DNA of 16,212 nucleotides from JAGDXO01 sp964541025 (lineage in GTDB: Archaea; Thermoplasmatota; Thermoplasmata; Thermoplasmatales; GCA-001856825). Position numbers and translations under genes: made by a program. The notes beneath the pieces are model-generated. The model was not told where the DNA came from. It saw only the letters and a list, made by a program, of their open reading frames with translations, and searched no databases. Location: NCBI GenBank assembly GCA_964541025.1, contig CAZIOW010000025.1, positions 1 to 16,212 on the forward strand, in the 5' to 3' direction. This document shows positions 14,123-16,212 of this stretch, in pieces (the stretch's first letter is position 1; each line of letters begins with the position of its first letter).

Positions 14123-14689
14123 TCAAGTTCCAATCTCAGACATGAGCACATTGAATGCCCTGGCTATATCCTTAGTATCTATGATCACTGTGATATCGGT
14201 ATAAAATGAAACTAACTGCAGCAAGTTTATATCATTTACAGCTAGTATATTAGAAACGTACGCGACGTGACCTTTAATGAATGTTGTATCTTCGCGACTT
14301 GTGATTATTATTTCTCCAAAGCCTCTTCTCTTTTCAATTATCTCTGACCTCTGGAAGTTGTTCATTATTTTTTCATAATCGTGGTCATCTATTACCATAA
14401 CTGTTCCCTGTATCCCCTGAATTATTCTATACTGATTGTAATCCCTTATCAGCAATGATAACAGGGAAACAGCTTTCCTGATATTCTCGGATGACAATTT
14501 CAGCACTATGTAAGAAATGCCAGTAGCAGTCTCTATTTCTGAATTTTTCAATGCCCTTATTATGTCTCCATTATCCCTCTGCTCCTTTGGAATTCTCTTT
14601 ATGGAGGTCTCAACAGCGTCAAAATTAGCTATTTTCAGGTCACTCATAATTTTCCTTGCCAAAGAAGAATAATTCACTATTCCCATCAT
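14123..14689 (-). CDS. ACT-domain protein, probable regulator (N terminus likely incomplete)
   Basis: 188 residues from the ATG at 14689. The C-terminal 65 residues (from GEIIITSRED, about 125, to VLMSEIG) have the beta-alpha-beta pattern and aspartokinase-like wording of an ACT ligand-binding domain. The N-terminal segment (NYSSLARKIMSDL) looks like a short helical, possibly DNA-binding module seen in archaeal ACT proteins. The frame continues upstream without a stop for 17 codons that also look coding (VRDYISRNPTIKDAL) until TAA 14741-14743, and an ATG lies four codons further at 14755. The true start may therefore be 14755 with a lesion at codon 5. Function is not established; amino acid sensing is inferred from the ACT domain and the divergent amino acid permease. 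Confidence 0.65.
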   Translation of the reverse strand: MMGIVNYSSLARKIMSDLKIANFDAVETSIKRIPKEQRDNGDIIRALKNSEIETATGISYIVLKLSSENIRKAVSLLSLLIRDYNQYRIIQGIQGTVMVIDDHDYEKIMNNFQRSEIIEKRRGFGEIIITSREDTTFIKGHVAYVSNILAVNDINLLQLVSFYTDITVIIDTKDIARAFNVLMSEIGT

Positions 14690-14755
14690 TAGTGCATCCT
14701 TAATTGTGGGGTTTCTGGATATGTAATCTCTTACCTCAGATTAAATGCTTCTCAT
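14690..14755 (-). pseudogene. Upstream in-frame extension of the ACT-domain gene, blocked by TAA
   Basis: Reading from ATG 14755: Met-Arg-Ser-Ile-stop, then 17 sense codons (SEVRDYISRNPTIKDAL) leading in frame into the annotated ACT protein. No ATG, GTG or TTG occurs between the stop and 14689. One substitution in the TAA (for example to CAA) would restore a 210-residue protein. Confidence 0.5.
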
Positions 14756-14775
14756 TGGTTATCAATGACCAGTAT

Positions 14776-14790
14776 AGGTTTAATATATCC
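14776..14790 (-). promoter_or_regulatory. Putative promoter of the ACT-domain gene
   Basis: On the minus strand GGATATATTAAACC is centred about 30 bases before the ATG at 14755, the distance for a leaderless transcript starting there. It lies about 95 bases from the ATG at 14689. This favours 14755 as the original start. Confidence 0.45.
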
Positions 14791-14830
14791 AATTTTTCTG
14801 AAATTTGCCAAATATGTGTAATTTGGGCCT

Positions 14831-14843
14831 TAAAGTTTAAAAC
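14831..14843 (+). promoter_or_regulatory. Putative promoter of the APC permease gene
   Basis: TAAAGTTTAAAAC lies about 28 bases before the ATG at 14866, so the transcript would start close to the start codon. A GAGG at 14855-14858 could act as a ribosome binding site if the leader is slightly longer. The promoter is divergent from that of the ACT-domain gene; about 45 bases separate the two TATA-like elements. Confidence 0.45.
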
Positions 14844-14865
14844 AATTGTAAGATGAGGAACCTTT

Positions 14866-16071
14866 ATGGGTCTCAAAAGAGAACTGGGAATATTTCACCT
14901 GACCTTTGCATCAATAAGAGGGATGATAGGATCAGGGTGGTTGTTTGGTGCCTTTTATGCCGCCTCAATAGCTGTACCAGCCTCAGTAATTTCCTGGATA
15001 ATTGGGGCACTGATGATAATGGTCCTTGCACTTGTATATGCAGAGCTATCTTTAAGGATTCCAAAGACAGGAGCAGCAGCAATATTTCCACAATACACCC
15101 ATGGCAAGATGACCACAGCGTTAAATGGTTGGTCACTTTTTATGGTATATGTGTCCACCCCTCCACTTGAAATGATTGCTGCCTTGACATACTTGAATTT
15201 CCTGACTGGCAAGCTTGTCTCTGCTTCAGGCTTTCTGACTCCCTTGGGAATGTTGATGTCTGTTGTGTTTCTCGTTCTTTTCTTTGTAGTCAATTCCATA
15301 GGCATATCAAGGGTTGCTAAATTCAACAGCGGTATTTCCCTCATCAAGGTGATAATTCCATTAACAGCAGTAATTGCTCTCATTATTACATTTTTCTCAT
15401 TATCAAATTTCACGATAGGATTATTTGATCCGTATGGAATGAAGGCAGTTTTCTCAGCAATTCCATCCGCTGGAATTGCATTTTCTTTCCTTGGATTCAG
15501 GCAGGCAGTGGAACTGGCTGGAGAGCCTAAGAATCCAGAAAAGAATTTACCCGTATCAATAATCTTGTCAGTGGTCATCGCAACAATAATTTACACTGAT
15601 GTCCAGGTGGCGTTTATCGAATCATTCCAGTGGAATGGACTGATTCCAGGAAACTGGAGTTCTATAGCTTCATCACAATATACTAAAGGACCTCTACTTG
15701 TTCTGGCCTCCTCTCTGGGAATAACCTGGCTTGCAGTTATACTCCCTGGCGATGGTGTAATATCCCCAGTCGGTACGGGCAATATATATCAGACTTCCAC
15801 TGCAAGGGTAGAGTATGCACTTGGAGAGATGGGATACTTTCCAAAAATATTCACAAAGCTAAACAGATTCGGTGTCCCATTTATGGCTCTGCTATTTGAT
15901 CTAATATTAATGATCATTTTCATGCTTCCATTCCCATCGTGGCAGTCTCTTGTCTCTATAAACTCTGGGATGAGCATCCTGGCATATGCAACAGGTCTGC
16001 TATCTCTTGCCATAATCCGAAAGAAGAGTGAAACCAATGGATTCAGGGTTCCTTTACTCAGAGCAATTTAA
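14866..16071 (+). CDS. APC-family amino acid permease, truncated by in-frame TAA
   Basis: 401 residues of an amino acid-polyamine-organocation (APC) transporter. The first membrane segment has the family string IRGMIGSGWLFG (residues about 18-29), and the sixth region has AFSFLGFRQAVELAGEPKNPEKNLP, the usual loop after TM6. Ten membrane segments can be picked out before the stop, the last being SGMSILAYATGLLSLAIIR. The family normally has twelve or more, and the missing two are encoded in frame after the TAA at 16069-16071. The ten-helix inverted-repeat core that forms the transport site is complete, so the shortened protein could still fold, but a consensus error is just as likely. The substrate is probably an amino acid. 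It is divergent from the ACT-domain gene, which may regulate it. Confidence 0.8.
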   Translation: MGLKRELGIFHLTFASIRGMIGSGWLFGAFYAASIAVPASVISWIIGALMIMVLALVYAELSLRIPKTGAAAIFPQYTHGKMTTALNGWSLFMVYVSTPPLEMIAALTYLNFLTGKLVSASGFLTPLGMLMSVVFLVLFFVVNSIGISRVAKFNSGISLIKVIIPLTAVIALIITFFSLSNFTIGLFDPYGMKAVFSAIPSAGIAFSFLGFRQAVELAGEPKNPEKNLPVSIILSVVIATIIYTDVQVAFIESFQWNGLIPGNWSSIASSQYTKGPLLVLASSLGITWLAVILPGDGVISPVGTGNIYQTSTARVEYALGEMGYFPKIFTKLNRFGVPFMALLFDLILMIIFMLPFPSWQSLVSINSGMSILAYATGLLSLAIIRKKSETNGFRVPLLRAI

Positions 16072-16191
16072 CCAATAGCATTCATTTCAGCAATTCTGCC
16101 CATATACTGGTCCGGGTATCCATACACTCTTTATATGAGTATAATTGCATTGGTAGGGATGATTCCTTTCCTCTTTTCCCTGAAAATTTAA
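16072..16191 (+). pseudogene. In-frame C-terminal remainder of the APC permease (TM11-TM12)
   Basis: Directly after the TAA the same frame reads 39 residues (PIAFISAILPIYWSGYPYT, then a second hydrophobic helix ending FLFSLKI) up to TAA 16189-16191. These are the expected last two membrane segments of the transporter. Further stops in the same frame follow at 16201 and 16210, close to the window edge, so the protein end proper may be at 16189 or the sequence may contain more errors. Confidence 0.6.
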
Positions 16192-16212
16192 AAGTTTCGT
16201 TGAATAACTTAA

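Noticed and set aside
14853..15170. 105-residue plus-strand frame starting 13 bases before the permease ATG
   Set aside because: It is out of frame with the permease and has no family pattern; the permease frame has clear APC motifs.
14955..15578. 207-residue open frame on the minus strand
   Set aside because: It lies entirely antisense to the APC permease, which has recognisable family motifs; the antisense translation shows no motif and is a codon-pattern shadow.
1..16212. CRISPR arrays, tRNA or rRNA genes, insertion sequences, attachment sites
   Set aside because: Reading the gaps between genes, I saw no regularly spaced repeats, cloverleaf-like sequences, transposase motifs or terminal inverted repeats.

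Overview
The window looks like part of a Thermoplasmatales-type archaeal genome, probably from an environmental assembly, given the 12-base run of N and several single-base lesions. The pointers are: a zinc-containing ferredoxin closely resembling the Thermoplasma/Sulfolobus type, archaeal TATA-like promoters (some placed for leaderless or nearly leaderless transcripts), AGA/AGG-rich arginine codons, moderate-to-low GC, and 2-oxoacid:ferredoxin oxidoreductase plus Hdr-type redox genes. The species cannot be fixed from sequence alone.

Layout. 1-161: the 3' end of an unrecognised gene. 172-1557 (minus): a class III PLP aminotransferase of the glutamate-1-semialdehyde aminomutase type. 1558-1787: AT-rich promoter region with a TGCACCAT direct repeat around a TATA-like box. 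1788-4169: an ABC-2 exporter pair, ATPase then permease; the permease is cut by the N run. 4170-4453: AT-rich spacer with a T-tract terminator at its start and a promoter near its end. 4454-13517: one tightly packed eight-gene operon, korD-korA-korB-korC-hdrA-(hdrC/hdrB fusion)-etfA-etfB, in which every junction overlaps if the start sites argued here are right. 13604-14053 (minus): the zinc 7Fe-type ferredoxin, convergent with the operon. 14123-14689 (minus): an ACT-domain protein whose real N terminus seems to lie behind an in-frame stop. 14866-16191 (plus): an APC-family amino acid permease split by an in-frame TAA between its tenth and eleventh membrane segments.

How the genes work together. 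The centre of interest is the Kor-Hdr-Etf operon. A four-subunit 2-oxoacid (probably 2-oxoglutarate):ferredoxin oxidoreductase is co-translated with a giant HdrA (two HdrA flavin units plus an MvhD domain), an HdrC-HdrB-type iron-sulfur protein with CCG domains, and an electron transfer flavoprotein whose beta subunit carries motifs I associate with the bifurcating ETF clade. No hydrogenase or formate dehydrogenase gene is present. The arrangement suggests that 2-oxoacid oxidation is the electron source for an Hdr-Etf module, perhaps by flavin-based electron bifurcation or confurcation. The adjacent zinc ferredoxin is the natural soluble partner. This coupling is inferred from gene order and domain content and is not demonstrated.

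Several genes carry single-site defects: an ACG where the HdrC/B start should be, TAA as codon 5 of the ACT gene, TAA in the permease, and a frame mismatch across the N gap. Some or all may be consensus errors in the assembly; some may be real.
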